Source: Lachnoclostridium sp. UBA2905 (GTDB lineage Bacteria; Bacillota; Clostridia; Lachnospirales; Lachnospiraceae). From it: a stretch of 50,941 bases of DNA. The stretch spans positions 15,741-66,681 of the forward strand of contig DEDL01000002.1 of assembly GCA_002349525.1 (NCBI GenBank), given 5' to 3'. Positions 16,353-25,977 of the stretch are shown here, one piece after another; within the stretch, counting starts at the first letter, position 1; every line of letters starts with the position of its first letter. The translations under genes were made by a program, and so were the position numbers. The notes under the pieces are model-generated. The model saw nothing but the letters and a program-made list of their open reading frames with translations. It had not been told where the DNA came from and searched no databases.

Positions 16353-17360
16353 ATGATTAAGGAAGCTATCAAAAAAATAACAGAAGGTACTAACCTTACA
16401 AAAGAAGAAGCACTTGAGGTAATGAATGAAATTATGTCAGGAAATACAACTCAGTCACAGACAGCAGCATTTTTAACTGCCTTACATATTAAGGGAGAAA
16501 CTGTTGATGAGATTGCTGCTTGTGCATATGGAATGAGAAGTCATGCAACAGCACTTAACAAGGATGGAATGGATGTTCTTGAGATTGTAGGAACCGGTGG
16601 AGATGCATCCAATTCATTTAATATATCAACAACGGCAGCATTTGTTGTTAGTTCGACAGGAGTAAGAGTTGCAAAGCATGGAAACCGTGCAGCATCAAGC
16701 AAATGTGGTACAGCAGATTGTCTGGAGGCACTTGGAGTAAATCTTTTGGTGGAGCCTGACAGGAATGCTGAGATTCTTAAAAACAATAATATGTGTTTTA
16801 TGTTTGCACAGAAATATCACAGTGCAATGAAATATGTAGGACTTGTAAGAAAGGAAATCGGTGTTCCTACAGTCTTTAACATACTTGGACCACTTACAAA
16901 TCCTGCCCATAATGATTATCAGCTTTTAGGTGTATATGATGAAGCCTTAATGGAGCCTATGGCCCGTGCCCTTTATGAACTTGGTGTTGTAAGAGCCATG
17001 GTTGTACATGGAGTGGATGGACTTGATGAAATATCAATGTGTGCACCAACAAAGATTGTCGAAATGATAGATGGCAATATATCAAAATATGAGATTTGCC
17101 CAGAAGAATTTGGGTTCGAAAGATGTGATAAATCCGAACTTACTGGAGGAGATCCTAAGGAAAATGCAGAGATTCTTACCAATATTCTTAAGGGCCAAAA
17201 GGGACCAAAGAGAGAGGCAGTTCTTCTTAATGCCGGTGCAGCACTTCATATTGTAAAACAGGTTTCAATTGAAGAAGGAATCAGAATGGCTACAGAAGCT
17301 ATAGAGTCAGGAGCCGCATTAAAACAGCTCAATGATTTTGTTAAAGCAACTAATGAATGA
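16353..17360 (+). CDS. trpD: Anthranilate phosphoribosyltransferase
   Basis: A 335-residue enzyme that joins anthranilate to PRPP. The PRPP-binding GTGGDASNSFNIST motif (about 74-87), KHGNRAASSKCG (about 106-117) and the anthranilate-site segment KYHSAMKYVGLVRKEIG are all seen. GGAG lies 9 bases before the ATG. It is separated from trpG by 21 bases and overlaps the frame leading into trpC. Confidence 0.97.
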   Translation: MIKEAIKKITEGTNLTKEEALEVMNEIMSGNTTQSQTAAFLTALHIKGETVDEIAACAYGMRSHATALNKDGMDVLEIVGTGGDASNSFNISTTAAFVVSSTGVRVAKHGNRAASSKCGTADCLEALGVNLLVEPDRNAEILKNNNMCFMFAQKYHSAMKYVGLVRKEIGVPTVFNILGPLTNPAHNDYQLLGVYDEALMEPMARALYELGVVRAMVVHGVDGLDEISMCAPTKIVEMIDGNISKYEICPEEFGFERCDKSELTGGDPKENAEILTNILKGQKGPKREAVLLNAGAALHIVKQVSIEEGIRMATEAIESGAALKQLNDFVKATNE

Positions 17361-17374
17361 AAGGACTTATTTGT

Positions 17375-18154
17375 ATGATATTAGATGAAATAGCAGCAAA
17401 GACAAGAGAACGTATTGAATATGAGATGAAGATGGAATCCCTTGTAAGACTTAGAAAAGAGGCGGAAGGTAAGGATATTTCAACAGATTTTCCTTTCAAA
17501 AAGGCCTTGATGAAGAAGGAAATTTCCTTTATATGCGAAGTAAAGAAGGCATCTCCATCTAAGGGACTGATAGCCGAGGATTTTCCTTATCTTGAGATTG
17601 CTAAGGATTATGAGGCTGTAGGTGCAGATGCAATATCCTGTCTTACAGAGCCATATTATTTTAAGGGCAGTGATGAATACCTTAAAAATATAAAAAAAGA
17701 GGTTTCCATCCCTGTTTTAAGAAAAGATTTTACAATAAATGAGTACATGATTTATCAGGCAAAATGTATGGGGGCAGATGCAGTACTTCTTATATGCGCC
17801 ATTTTAGATGATTCCGAGCTTTTACAGTTAGGCAAACTTGCAAAGTCACTTGGTCTTAGTGCTCTTGTTGAGGCACATGATGAAAGAGAAATAGAGAGGG
17901 CTCTTAAGGCTGGTGCTGATATTATCGGAGTAAATAACAGGGATCTGAAAACATTCCAGGTGGATATTTATAATTCCATTCGCCTAAGAAAGTATGTGCC
18001 TGAGGACATTTGTTATGTATCTGAAAGTGGCATCAAAAATGAAAACGACATACGTAATCTTATTATGAATGAGACCGATGCCGTATTGATTGGAGAAACT
18101 CTTATGAGAAGCAATGACAAAAAGGACATGATTAACAGATTAAGGGGTATTTAG
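17375..18154 (+). CDS. trpC: Indole-3-glycerol-phosphate synthase
   Basis: A 259-residue TIM-barrel enzyme that closes the indole ring from carboxyphenylamino-deoxyribulose phosphate. The N-terminus MILDEIAAKTRERI is family-typical. Catalytic residues lie in CEVKKASPSKG, VLRKDF, LVEAHDE, GVNNRDLKTF and SESGI. I chose ATG 17375, preceded by AAAGGA at 9 bases, over the ATG at 17357 that overlaps the trpD stop; the shorter start matches the family better. It is a separate gene, not fused to trpF as in enterobacteria. Confidence 0.96.
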   Translation: MILDEIAAKTRERIEYEMKMESLVRLRKEAEGKDISTDFPFKKALMKKEISFICEVKKASPSKGLIAEDFPYLEIAKDYEAVGADAISCLTEPYYFKGSDEYLKNIKKEVSIPVLRKDFTINEYMIYQAKCMGADAVLLICAILDDSELLQLGKLAKSLGLSALVEAHDEREIERALKAGADIIGVNNRDLKTFQVDIYNSIRLRKYVPEDICYVSESGIKNENDIRNLIMNETDAVLIGETLMRSNDKKDMINRLRGI

Positions 18155-18155
18155 T

Positions 18156-18779
18156 ATGGTATGTAAAATAAAACTTTGTGGAATGATGAGAAAAGATGAT
18201 ATTTCATTTGTAAATGAAGCACTTCCTGAATATGCAGGTTTTGTTTTTGCAGATACCAGAAGAAAAATCACCGGAAAAGATGCTGCCAGATTCAGAGATA
18301 TTCTTGATGACAGAATCAAGGCAGTGGGTGTATTTGTTAATGCAGACATTGATTATGTTGTCAGGCTTCTTGAAGATGATATCATTGATATTGCACAGCT
18401 TCATGGAGATGAAGATAATGACTATATATTACGGCTTAAGGAGCTTACCGGAAAGCCTGTTATTAAGGCAATCAGAGTACGTGATGTCAATTGCATAGAT
18501 AATCCTGATACTCATCCGGCAGATTATTTTTTGATGGATGCATATGTTAAAGGGCTGCCTGGTGGCACAGGGGAATCCTTTGACTGGAATATAGTTGATA
18601 CCTACAAAAAAACAAGTAATAAACCCTTGTTTCTTGCCGGTGGAATTAATATAAACAATTGCCAGAAGGCAATGAAGTATGAAACATTTGCCCTGGATAT
18701 AAGCAGTGGTATTGAAACTGATGGATATAAGGATAAGGATAAAATAATTGAAATATGCAGGAGGATAAGAAATGTCTAA
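18156..18779 (+). CDS. trpF: Phosphoribosylanthranilate isomerase
   Basis: A 207-residue TIM-barrel isomerase (Amadori rearrangement of phosphoribosylanthranilate). The catalytic Cys is in KLCGM and the Asp in the VFVNADIDYV region. Phosphate-binding glycines lie in FLAGGINI and the C-terminal DISSGIE. One base separates it from trpC, and its last 8 bases overlap the start of trpB. Confidence 0.95.
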   Translation: MVCKIKLCGMMRKDDISFVNEALPEYAGFVFADTRRKITGKDAARFRDILDDRIKAVGVFVNADIDYVVRLLEDDIIDIAQLHGDEDNDYILRLKELTGKPVIKAIRVRDVNCIDNPDTHPADYFLMDAYVKGLPGGTGESFDWNIVDTYKKTSNKPLFLAGGININNCQKAMKYETFALDISSGIETDGYKDKDKIIEICRRIRNV

Positions 18780-19956
18780 AGGAAGATTTGGTATTCATGG
18801 TGGACAGTACATACCTGAAACACTTATGAATGCTGTTACAGAAGTTGAAAAAGCTTATTTTAAGTATAAGGATGACCCTGAATTTAACAGGGAGCTTACA
18901 AAACTCTATAATGATTATGCCGGACGTCCAAGCCGTCTTTATTATGCCAAAAGACTTACAAAGGAGCTTGGTGGATGTAAGATTTATCTTAAAAGAGAAG
19001 ATCTTAATCATACAGGTTCCCATAAGATTAATAATGTTATAGGTCAGATGCTTTTGGCAAAAAGAATGGGAAAAACGAGAGTCATTGCTGAAACAGGAGC
19101 CGGACAGCATGGTGTTGCTACAGCAACAGTTGCTGCAATGATGGGTATGGAGTGCGAGATTTTTATGGGTAGAGAGGATACTGTAAGACAGGCACTTAAC
19201 GTATACAGAATGAAGCTTTTGGGAGCAAAAGTACATGCCATAGATTCGGGAACAGCTACCCTTAAGGACGCTGTAACTGAAACCTTCAGGGAGTGGACAA
19301 AGAGAATAGATGATACTCATTATGTTCTTGGTTCTGTTATGGGACCATATCCTTTTCCACAGATGGTTAGAGATTTTCAGTCTGTTATCAGCAGGGAAAT
19401 AAAGATGCAGATTCTTGAAGCAGAGGGAAAACTTCCGGATGCAGTACTTGCCTGTGTAGGTGGTGGTTCTAATGCAATTGGAGCTTTTTATCATTTTATT
19501 GAAGATAAGGGAGTAAGACTTATTGGATGTGAAGCTGCAGGAAGAGGAATTGATACCTTTGAAACTGCTGCCACAGTTAATACAGGAAGGGTTGGAATTT
19601 TTCATGGAATGAAGTCTTATTTCTGCCAGGATAATTATGGCCAGATAGCCCCTGTATATTCAATTTCAGCAGGACTTGATTATCCTGGAATCGGACCGGA
19701 GCATGCTTACCTTCATGATATTAAGAGAGCAGAATATGTTCCTGTAACTGATGATGAAGCTGTTAATGCATTTGAGTATTTATCAAGAATAGAAGGAATT
19801 ATTCCCGCAATCGAAAGTGCCCACGCAGTTGCACATGCCATGAAACTGGCACCAGCTATGGATAAGGAACAGATAATGGTTATAAACATTTCTGGACGAG
19901 GAGATAAGGATTGTGCAGCAATTGCGCGTTACAGAGGGGAGGATATTTATGAGTAA
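18772..19956 (+). CDS. trpB: Tryptophan synthase beta chain
   Basis: A 394-residue PLP enzyme that joins indole and serine. The PLP lysine is Lys85 in HTGSHKINN. The Glu of AETGAGQHG activates indole, GGGSNAIG binds the PLP phosphate, and the monovalent-cation region follows. It is a standard TrpB1-type chain that partners TrpA through the indole tunnel. It overlaps both neighbours by 8 bases, which favours coupled translation. Confidence 0.97.
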   Translation: MSKGRFGIHGGQYIPETLMNAVTEVEKAYFKYKDDPEFNRELTKLYNDYAGRPSRLYYAKRLTKELGGCKIYLKREDLNHTGSHKINNVIGQMLLAKRMGKTRVIAETGAGQHGVATATVAAMMGMECEIFMGREDTVRQALNVYRMKLLGAKVHAIDSGTATLKDAVTETFREWTKRIDDTHYVLGSVMGPYPFPQMVRDFQSVISREIKMQILEAEGKLPDAVLACVGGGSNAIGAFYHFIEDKGVRLIGCEAAGRGIDTFETAATVNTGRVGIFHGMKSYFCQDNYGQIAPVYSISAGLDYPGIGPEHAYLHDIKRAEYVPVTDDEAVNAFEYLSRIEGIIPAIESAHAVAHAMKLAPAMDKEQIMVINISGRGDKDCAAIARYRGEDIYE

Positions 19957-20725
19957 TATATATAAAGCATTTGAAAAACATAAGGCATTTATTCCTTTTA
20001 TAACATGTGGGGATCCAGACCTTGAAACTACTGAGAAGGTAGTATATGAAATGGTTGATGCCGGAGCAGATTTGATAGAGCTTGGTATTCCGTTTTCAGA
20101 TCCTACAGCAGAAGGACCGGTAATTCAGGAGGCAAATATAAGAGCTCTTGGAGATAATAATAATGTTACTACTGATGATATTTTTGAGCTTGTTATAAAG
20201 TTAAGAAAAAAAGTTACTGTACCAATGGTTTTCATGACATATGCCAATGTGATATTTTCATATGGTTCAGAGAAATTTATAAGCAGATGTAAGGAAACAG
20301 GAATTGACGGACTTATTTTGCCGGATATTCCATATGAAGAAAAGGATGAGTTTGATCCTATATGTAAAAAGTATGATATTGACCTTATATCTTTGATTGC
20401 TCCAACATCCCATGACAGGATAAAAACAATTGCCAGTGATGCATCAGGCTTTATATACTGTGTTTCATCCCTTGGTGTTACAGGTACAAGAAATGAGATT
20501 ACAACAGATATAGGCGCTATGGTAAAGCTTGTTAAGGATGTTAAGAATATTCCATGTGCAGTAGGATTTGGTATATCTAATCCCAAACAGGCTGAAAAAA
20601 TGTCAAAGCATGCAGATGGTGTAATTGTTGGAAGTGCCATTGTGAAAATAATTGCAAAGTATGGACGCAAATCTCCAGAATATGTGGGAGAGTTTGTAAG
20701 AAGCATGGTTGCAGACATAAGATAG
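19949..20725 (+). CDS. trpA: Tryptophan synthase alpha chain
   Basis: A 258-residue TIM barrel that cleaves indole-glycerol phosphate to indole. The catalytic Glu is Glu44 (IELGIPFSDP). The position of the second catalytic acid (Asp60 in the Salmonella enzyme) is Glu55 here, in SDPTAEGPVIQ. Phosphate is held by GVTGTR and GFGIS. The start is ATG 19949, after GGGGAGG, overlapping trpB by 8 bases; a longer frame from a TTG upstream is not needed. It is the last gene of the complete seven-gene operon. Confidence 0.95.
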   Translation: MSNIYKAFEKHKAFIPFITCGDPDLETTEKVVYEMVDAGADLIELGIPFSDPTAEGPVIQEANIRALGDNNNVTTDDIFELVIKLRKKVTVPMVFMTYANVIFSYGSEKFISRCKETGIDGLILPDIPYEEKDEFDPICKKYDIDLISLIAPTSHDRIKTIASDASGFIYCVSSLGVTGTRNEITTDIGAMVKLVKDVKNIPCAVGFGISNPKQAEKMSKHADGVIVGSAIVKIIAKYGRKSPEYVGEFVRSMVADIR

Positions 20726-20777
20726 TTTAGGGACAGGTTGTGGAATATTATAATCCACTAAGCCTGCTGCTTTATAT

Positions 20778-20809
20778 AAAAAATCAGGTGCCATTATTGT
20801 GGCACCTGA
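20778..20809 (-). terminator. Terminator of the GH30 gene (minus strand)
   Basis: TCAGGTGCCA (20784-20793) and TGGCACCTGA (20800-20809) form a perfect 10-bp stem with a six-base loop. On the minus strand it is followed by six T (A-run at 20778-20783), so it ends GH30 transcription. On the plus strand no T-run follows, so it stops trp transcripts less well. Confidence 0.85.
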
Positions 20810-20871
20810 ATAAAGGATGTATTGTAAAATCTCATATTTATTGTTATTGCATTTCTGATCCAGAATTAATT

Positions 20872-22632
20872 TTATCTGATTGCTTCAAACTGCCATACCT
20901 GGTTTGTTCCGCCCCAGTAAGCATTCTCTACAACATTTGTATTGTCTAATACTCTAAGATGTAAACCACTCTTTGCACCACTTACCTTTGTAAGAATTCC
21001 ATACTGACCAGCAGTATTACTAGCCTGAAGCTTAAACTGCTGTGCGTCACCACCGTAATTATTATATATAATCATTTTGGTGTTGTCAGCTGTGTGACCG
21101 CCGTATACATCAAGGTTAAAGTTGCCAAGACCATTCTTGAATGTTACATAACCATTTGATAAGTTTGTAACATACCATTTCTGTCCAGCTACTCCAGTTC
21201 CTTTTCCGGCTTCTACATTGGCTCCGGCAGAACCATTGTTGTTTGTTACCTGAAGGTATTTGCCACTTGCCGGGTTCTTGATGTAGTACCAGCCGTTTGA
21301 AATCTTACCAGTTGTTATTGTGCCTGATGAGCTTCCACCTGATGATGTCTGTCCTGAAAGAGTACATACAAATGTTGAAACACTCTTTGATGGAAGATAT
21401 GCCCAGAAACTATTGTCAGAAATCTCTAAATTTGATGTTGTTTTTGCAAGGCTTTCTGAAGCTGATGTACGATAACGCTCAACCTTAGTTACTTTTTTAC
21501 CGTTAATAGTAAACCTCTGGCTTATATTACTTGAGCCACTGTTAATTGCTACAACAACAGCTTTACCATCGCCTGTATATGCTGATACATAAATGCCATT
21601 ATTAGGAACCTCTGTAGCCTGAACACGTCTGTATCCACGACGTACAAACTTTGAAAACTGTGCCATACACTGGCCGCGCTTGCTGATTGTTCCATTCTCA
21701 CGCATTGGGCTGTAGCTTCTGCGGATATACCACCATACATATGTCTGGAAACCATTTACCATTGCTTTATGGATGTGCTCTGCAACACCAATTGCTTCAG
21801 GCCATGCATCTGCTGAGCTTGAGCTGTTTGGATAATAAACCTCTGTCATCCAAAGCTGTTTATTAGAAGCTTTCTGATAGTAAAGAGGGTATGAGAAATT
21901 GCTGTAGCTTGTTCCATAAAGATGTGTTCCAAGGATGTCAACATTTGAAAGTGCCTGTGAATCATTTAAGATAGCATTGTAATATGACTTGTTATATGAA
22001 AATGATTCAGGAGCGATTACACGGCATTTAATAGAACCTGCATAGTATTTAAGGAATGTTACAATTTCACTTTCTGTCCACCATGTCCAATCTGCACCAT
22101 AGTCTGGCTCATTACATACTGAAATACCATAAAGATCAACACCATTATTTTTCATATAAGTAACGAAGTTGTTAAGATGCTGTGCATACTGTGCATATTT
22201 GTCATGACGAAGTCTCTGTGAATTAGGATTACCATTACGGGTAAATTTTTCACAAAGGCCTGCAGGCGGATTCCAAGGCGTTGCAAATACAAGAGCTCCC
22301 TTTGAAACTGCTGCCTTTGCTGTAGCAAGTTCCTTGTACCAGTTGTTGCTGTTTGAATCAACCCAAATTCTCAAAATCTGAAATCCAAGCTGATTATTAC
22401 CATTACCAAAAGCTGTTTCTCTCTGTGAAGATGTAAGATCACCGGCCCATGTTGGGTGATTCATACCACCATATCCCATAATTTCCTGATAGGTAGTATT
22501 AACATTGATAACTGCATCTGATGCAGCACTTGCTGTTTTGCTGCCGCCAAGTGGAAGCAGACTTACTGTCATTGCTCCTGCCAGTGCAGTTGCAATAATA
22601 CGCTTTGTAAACCGTTTTAAATTAAACCCCAT
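20872..22632 (-). CDS. Secreted GH30 glucuronoxylanase with C-terminal ricin-type (CBM13-like) domain
   Basis: A 586-residue exported xylanase. The signal peptide is residues 1-37 (ends KTASAAS). The GH30 catalytic (beta/alpha)8 barrel with its side beta-domain spans about 40-425. The acid/base is Glu175 (SVCNEPDYG) and the nucleophile Glu264 (WMTEVYY). The WWYIRRSYSPM segment (301-311) holds the arginine pair that in GH30 subfamily 8 binds the glucuronic acid side group, so it should cut xylan next to methylglucuronate. A Ser/Gly linker leads to a beta-trefoil-like carbohydrate-binding part (about 440-586, with QVWQF at the end). It has its own promoter and terminator. Confidence 0.93.
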   Translation of the reverse strand: MGFNLKRFTKRIIATALAGAMTVSLLPLGGSKTASAASDAVINVNTTYQEIMGYGGMNHPTWAGDLTSSQRETAFGNGNNQLGFQILRIWVDSNSNNWYKELATAKAAVSKGALVFATPWNPPAGLCEKFTRNGNPNSQRLRHDKYAQYAQHLNNFVTYMKNNGVDLYGISVCNEPDYGADWTWWTESEIVTFLKYYAGSIKCRVIAPESFSYNKSYYNAILNDSQALSNVDILGTHLYGTSYSNFSYPLYYQKASNKQLWMTEVYYPNSSSSADAWPEAIGVAEHIHKAMVNGFQTYVWWYIRRSYSPMRENGTISKRGQCMAQFSKFVRRGYRRVQATEVPNNGIYVSAYTGDGKAVVVAINSGSSNISQRFTINGKKVTKVERYRTSASESLAKTTSNLEISDNSFWAYLPSKSVSTFVCTLSGQTSSGGSSSGTITTGKISNGWYYIKNPASGKYLQVTNNNGSAGANVEAGKGTGVAGQKWYVTNLSNGYVTFKNGLGNFNLDVYGGHTADNTKMIIYNNYGGDAQQFKLQASNTAGQYGILTKVSGAKSGLHLRVLDNTNVVENAYWGGTNQVWQFEAIR

Positions 22633-22687
22633 AGATTATATTCTCCTCCTTAAGAAAAATTAAATAAATAAAATTTGATACATCCTT

Positions 22688-22768
22688 TATCTTATTTTAT
22701 ATTAAGATAATATTAAAATACAATTAGGCAAAAGGCTTAACTTATAAAATGCAATGAATAATCGTCAA
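22688..22768 (-). promoter_or_regulatory. GH30 gene promoter and leader repeat
   Basis: On the minus strand, TTGACG (22763-22768) and TATAAG (22741-22746) are 16 bp apart. In the untranslated leader lies the inverted repeat TATCTTA-N8-TAAGATA (22688-22709), either an operator or a small RNA hairpin. The leader is about 100 bases long and AGGAGG precedes the ATG. Confidence 0.6.
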
Positions 22769-22817
22769 AATGCATAATGAAGTTGCGATAATTCATAAAA
22801 ATATGGTTAAATCTGAC

Positions 22818-22856
22818 AAAAAACAGGATACTATATATTGAACATATAGTATCCTG
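22818..22856 (-). terminator. Terminator of the GntR-ABC operon (minus strand)
   Basis: CAGGATACTATAT (22824-22836) is perfectly complementary to ATATAGTATCCTG (22844-22856), with a seven-base loop. On the minus strand it is followed by a run of six T (A-run at 22818-22823). Confidence 0.9.
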
Positions 22857-22886
22857 TGAGTTTGACCTGAAATATTTGAATATTTT

Positions 22887-25061
22887 TTAATGAATTGAAT
22901 TTAAATCTGACAGTTCATTTTCACTAATAAAGAAATTTAATTCATAACATTTGTAAGTGGAAGCCTTGGTGTCATAATAGTTATACGATATTTTTGCCGG
23001 TTTGTAGCCTGGTTTTTCAAGAGATGTTATATCATTATAATTATCAGGATTATTTAATATATTGTATACTTGCGAAGTAAATTCAATAAATGCAGGTGAA
23101 TCGGCTGATTCTGATAGTATTCTGTCATAATTATATTTGCCTAAATATTCGGAATAATCTGATAATTTTTTCAGTTTATATGACATATCATCATAAGCAG
23201 ATATATAAAAACTATATTCCTGCTCATTGTTATTAAGAGTGTCATCTAAAATATTAAGTACAAATGATATATCCTGGTTGTCAGGACAGTTTTTAAAGGA
23301 TGTTTTGAATAAGTCTGATATGCTATTATCCTTATTGGACTCCTTAAAATACCTGTTAGTAAGATTGTAATACATTGCAAGTGTTTTCGGAGTTTTTTTC
23401 CAAATAGGAAGAAAAGTATAGCAGTATGTGTCATCAAAAGTAGTTGTCATGGATATGTTTTGATGTGCAGTAGTCATATTATCTATTATGTCAGCATATG
23501 ATAATGATTTGTACTCCTCCTTGAGTGTCTTATATAAAGCAGCAACATCCTTGTTATTATTAGAAATATTATCGCAGTTTAATGTAACCTTACTTGATGG
23601 GTAATCAGGAAGATTAGTATATATTTTATTGTATATTTCTTCGTGATTGATTAATAAGTCGTATTCTGCATTTTCTTTTTTGTTCATGACTATTGTTCTT
23701 GTTTTAACAGTTAAACCAGACTTAATATTAAGCTTTACGGTTGAAGAATTAGTATCATTTATAACGAAATCATTGCTTTTTTTCTCAAGTTCAATGGTCT
23801 GTTTAAGCTGTTTTGATACAAACTGTTTGAAATCATCATCTGTATAACGAACCTTTGTAAGCATCTGCTCAAAATAATTCATGTCATCAATATCATTATT
23901 TAAAGAAATATATTTAATGTCTGATGCATCAGGACAATAATTAACCTGGACATTATATATTAGGCATGAAAAACCGATTATAAGTACATTTAATACAGCC
24001 AGATAAATTACTGATGGAAGGGATTTTATAACGTTTTTGAATTTTTTGGTAGCTAAAAGCTCATATACAAACATTGCAATAACTGCAAGGAGATATATGA
24101 CAAATAATGCGAAGATATCACTTCTGTCGGCTGTGGTTTTATTATTTATTATGTTAAAGAGCTCATCACATCCTGCAAGGCAAAGTGGAAGAGCTACGCA
24201 CATACGAATTGAGGTCTGTAAATGTTTGCTGGTTGCAGCATTTCCGGCAAGCTCGCTTTTTCTTCTGGTAAATAAAATTATTGAGACAGCGAAGAATATT
24301 ACTCCAAGAATAAATGTATATGTCATTGAAGAAGCACTTGTGAAAAATGCAGGTGTTGAGGAATAAAAAATTCCGTATATAGTGTTAAATACTATATTAT
24401 ACTTATTGGCCAAAAGTGTAATAAGATTATCTGAATCAAGTAAGATACTTGAGCTTGTAATCATTGTACATATGGCTGTAGTAAGAATTCTTGGAAGAAA
24501 TAAAATTATTCCTGTAACACATATATTTGTAAATAATGTTCCGGTAATTGAGCAGGATAATGTAATGGCTGCTGCAACTAAAAATGAACATATCAGCATT
24601 GAAAGACAGAATAATAAAAGATGTCCGCCATCAATTGCCAGATATTTTGACATTATTTTGCATATTAACAAAGATGAGATGGCAGGAACAAATATAGCAA
24701 TTGTAATCCATGTCATAACTGCTGCAAATATTGTAAGGAATATACATTTTCTTGTCTGTGGAAATGAATGATAATAGTCACTTGTCATTCTTTTCGTCAG
24801 AAAATTAAAGGCTGTCAGTGCAAGCACCGGTACAATTATTGTGTAGGAAAAAATCAGGCAAAAATAATTGCTTGTTATTGTAAGAACTACCGGCAGATGT
24901 GTTTCTGCAGTTATCATGGTATATTTGCCAACTGGAATAAGAACCTCCCAAAGCATAAGAAGTGCAGTTGTAATTAATCCAATTAAGCGTAACTGTCTCA
25001 TGCTTTCTTTATAAAGATTCCTGTTAAATATTGTATATGAAGGTTTGTTTTTAAGACTCAT
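22887..25061 (-). CDS. ABC transporter permease with large soluble C-terminal domain
   Basis: A 724-residue membrane protein. About nine or ten hydrophobic helices lie in the first 390 residues (e.g. LIGLITTALLMLW, IFLTIFAAVMTWITIAIF, VIYLAVLNVLIIGFSCLIY). A roughly 330-residue polar region follows, rich in Asp, Asn, Tyr and Lys. The N-terminal part resembles ABC-2/YtrF-type permeases encoded with YtrA-type regulators. The soluble part matches nothing I recognise. The start is ATG 25061, with AAGGAG nine bases upstream and 13 bases after the ATPase gene stop; an ATG nine bases earlier abuts the RBS. It would pair with the ATPase upstream. The substrate is unknown; export of lipid-active peptides or cell-wall antibiotics is a guess from the family. 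Confidence 0.75.
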   Translation of the reverse strand: MSLKNKPSYTIFNRNLYKESMRQLRLIGLITTALLMLWEVLIPVGKYTMITAETHLPVVLTITSNYFCLIFSYTIIVPVLALTAFNFLTKRMTSDYYHSFPQTRKCIFLTIFAAVMTWITIAIFVPAISSLLICKIMSKYLAIDGGHLLLFCLSMLICSFLVAAAITLSCSITGTLFTNICVTGIILFLPRILTTAICTMITSSSILLDSDNLITLLANKYNIVFNTIYGIFYSSTPAFFTSASSMTYTFILGVIFFAVSIILFTRRKSELAGNAATSKHLQTSIRMCVALPLCLAGCDELFNIINNKTTADRSDIFALFVIYLLAVIAMFVYELLATKKFKNVIKSLPSVIYLAVLNVLIIGFSCLIYNVQVNYCPDASDIKYISLNNDIDDMNYFEQMLTKVRYTDDDFKQFVSKQLKQTIELEKKSNDFVINDTNSSTVKLNIKSGLTVKTRTIVMNKKENAEYDLLINHEEIYNKIYTNLPDYPSSKVTLNCDNISNNNKDVAALYKTLKEEYKSLSYADIIDNMTTAHQNISMTTTFDDTYCYTFLPIWKKTPKTLAMYYNLTNRYFKESNKDNSISDLFKTSFKNCPDNQDISFVLNILDDTLNNNEQEYSFYISAYDDMSYKLKKLSDYSEYLGKYNYDRILSESADSPAFIEFTSQVYNILNNPDNYNDITSLEKPGYKPAKISYNYYDTKASTYKCYELNFFISENELSDLNSIH

Positions 25062-25074
25062 TTTTGTCATCTCC

Positions 25075-25977
25075 TTATTCAAAATCTTCAAATGAATAGC
25101 CAAGGGCTTCCATTTCATAAGTAAACACTTCTTCAAGAGTGAGTGGAAGAGCTTCTATTAAAACAGGTTTAAGACTGTTGAGTTTTGCAATTGTCTCATC
25201 ATGATTTCCCTTTATGATCATATTTGTAACACTTCCTGATTTTTTCATGTTGTGAATATTAAGTCCAAGAGAGTTAAAAATATCAGTATCATAATCATGA
25301 TTAAATGCAATCTGCACTTTAAACTGTTTAGTCTTTAAATTATTAATATCGTTTTCAAGAACCAGTCCGCCTTTATGAAGCAGTGCCAGCTGGTCGCATA
25401 TGTCCTCAAGTTCTCTTAATGAATGGGATGTTATTATAGCTGTTAAATTGTAATCTATAACATCGCTACAAATGAGGCTTTTAACAAGATTTCGAATAAC
25501 CGGATCGAGTCCGTCGAAGGTTTCATCAAAAAACATGTAGTCCGGCTTGCATGAAAGAGCCAAAATTATAGCTGCCTGCCTTTTCATTCCCTTTGAAAAG
25601 GTATTGAGGTTTTTGGATGGATCAAGTCCAAATTTTTTAGTTAAATCATTAAACCGTTCATAGTCAAACCTGCTGTAAACGGAAGAATAGAACTTTGCCA
25701 TACGATTCATATTTGAACCCTGTAAGAAGAAGAGCTCATCAGGCACGTAGCATATTCGGTTCTTCACGTCCGGATTTTCATAAACAGGTTCATCATTAAT
25801 AAATATTTTCCCATTGTCCGCCCTGTAAACACCTGACAAAAGTCTTAAAAATGTAGACTTACCGGCACCGTTTGAACCAACCATTCCATAGATACTCCCC
25901 CTGTCTATAGAACAGCTTACATTATTAAGTGCAGTAAAATCGCCAAAGTGTTTTGTAATATTATACGTTTTTATCAT
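25075..25977 (-). CDS. ABC transporter ATP-binding protein (YtrB-like)
   Basis: A 300-residue ATPase. Walker A is GSNGAGKST (about 34-42), the signature is FSKGMKRQ (about 128-135), Walker B with catalytic Glu is MFFDETFDGLD (about 148-158), and the switch His is in TSHSLRELE. The C-terminal 90 residues form a family-typical extension. Its start overlaps the stop of the GntR gene by 4 bases (ATGA), so regulator, ATPase and permease form one operon. It energises the permease encoded next. Confidence 0.93.
   Translation of the reverse strand: MIKTYNITKHFGDFTALNNVSCSIDRGSIYGMVGSNGAGKSTFLRLLSGVYRADNGKIFINDEPVYENPDVKNRICYVPDELFFLQGSNMNRMAKFYSSVYSRFDYERFNDLTKKFGLDPSKNLNTFSKGMKRQAAIILALSCKPDYMFFDETFDGLDPVIRNLVKSLICSDVIDYNLTAIITSHSLRELEDICDQLALLHKGGLVLENDINNLKTKQFKVQIAFNHDYDTDIFNSLGLNIHNMKKSGSVTNMIIKGNHDETIAKLNSLKPVLIEALPLTLEEVFTYEMEALGYSFEDFE

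Noticed and set aside
18646..19605. Long open frame on the minus strand opposite trpF/trpB
   Set aside because: The opposite strand encodes clear TrpF and TrpB with catalytic motifs; the minus frame has no RBS and a low-complexity Cys/Ser-rich product.
20125..20718. Minus-strand open frame opposite trpA
   Set aside because: It is a shadow of trpA; it lacks an RBS and family features.
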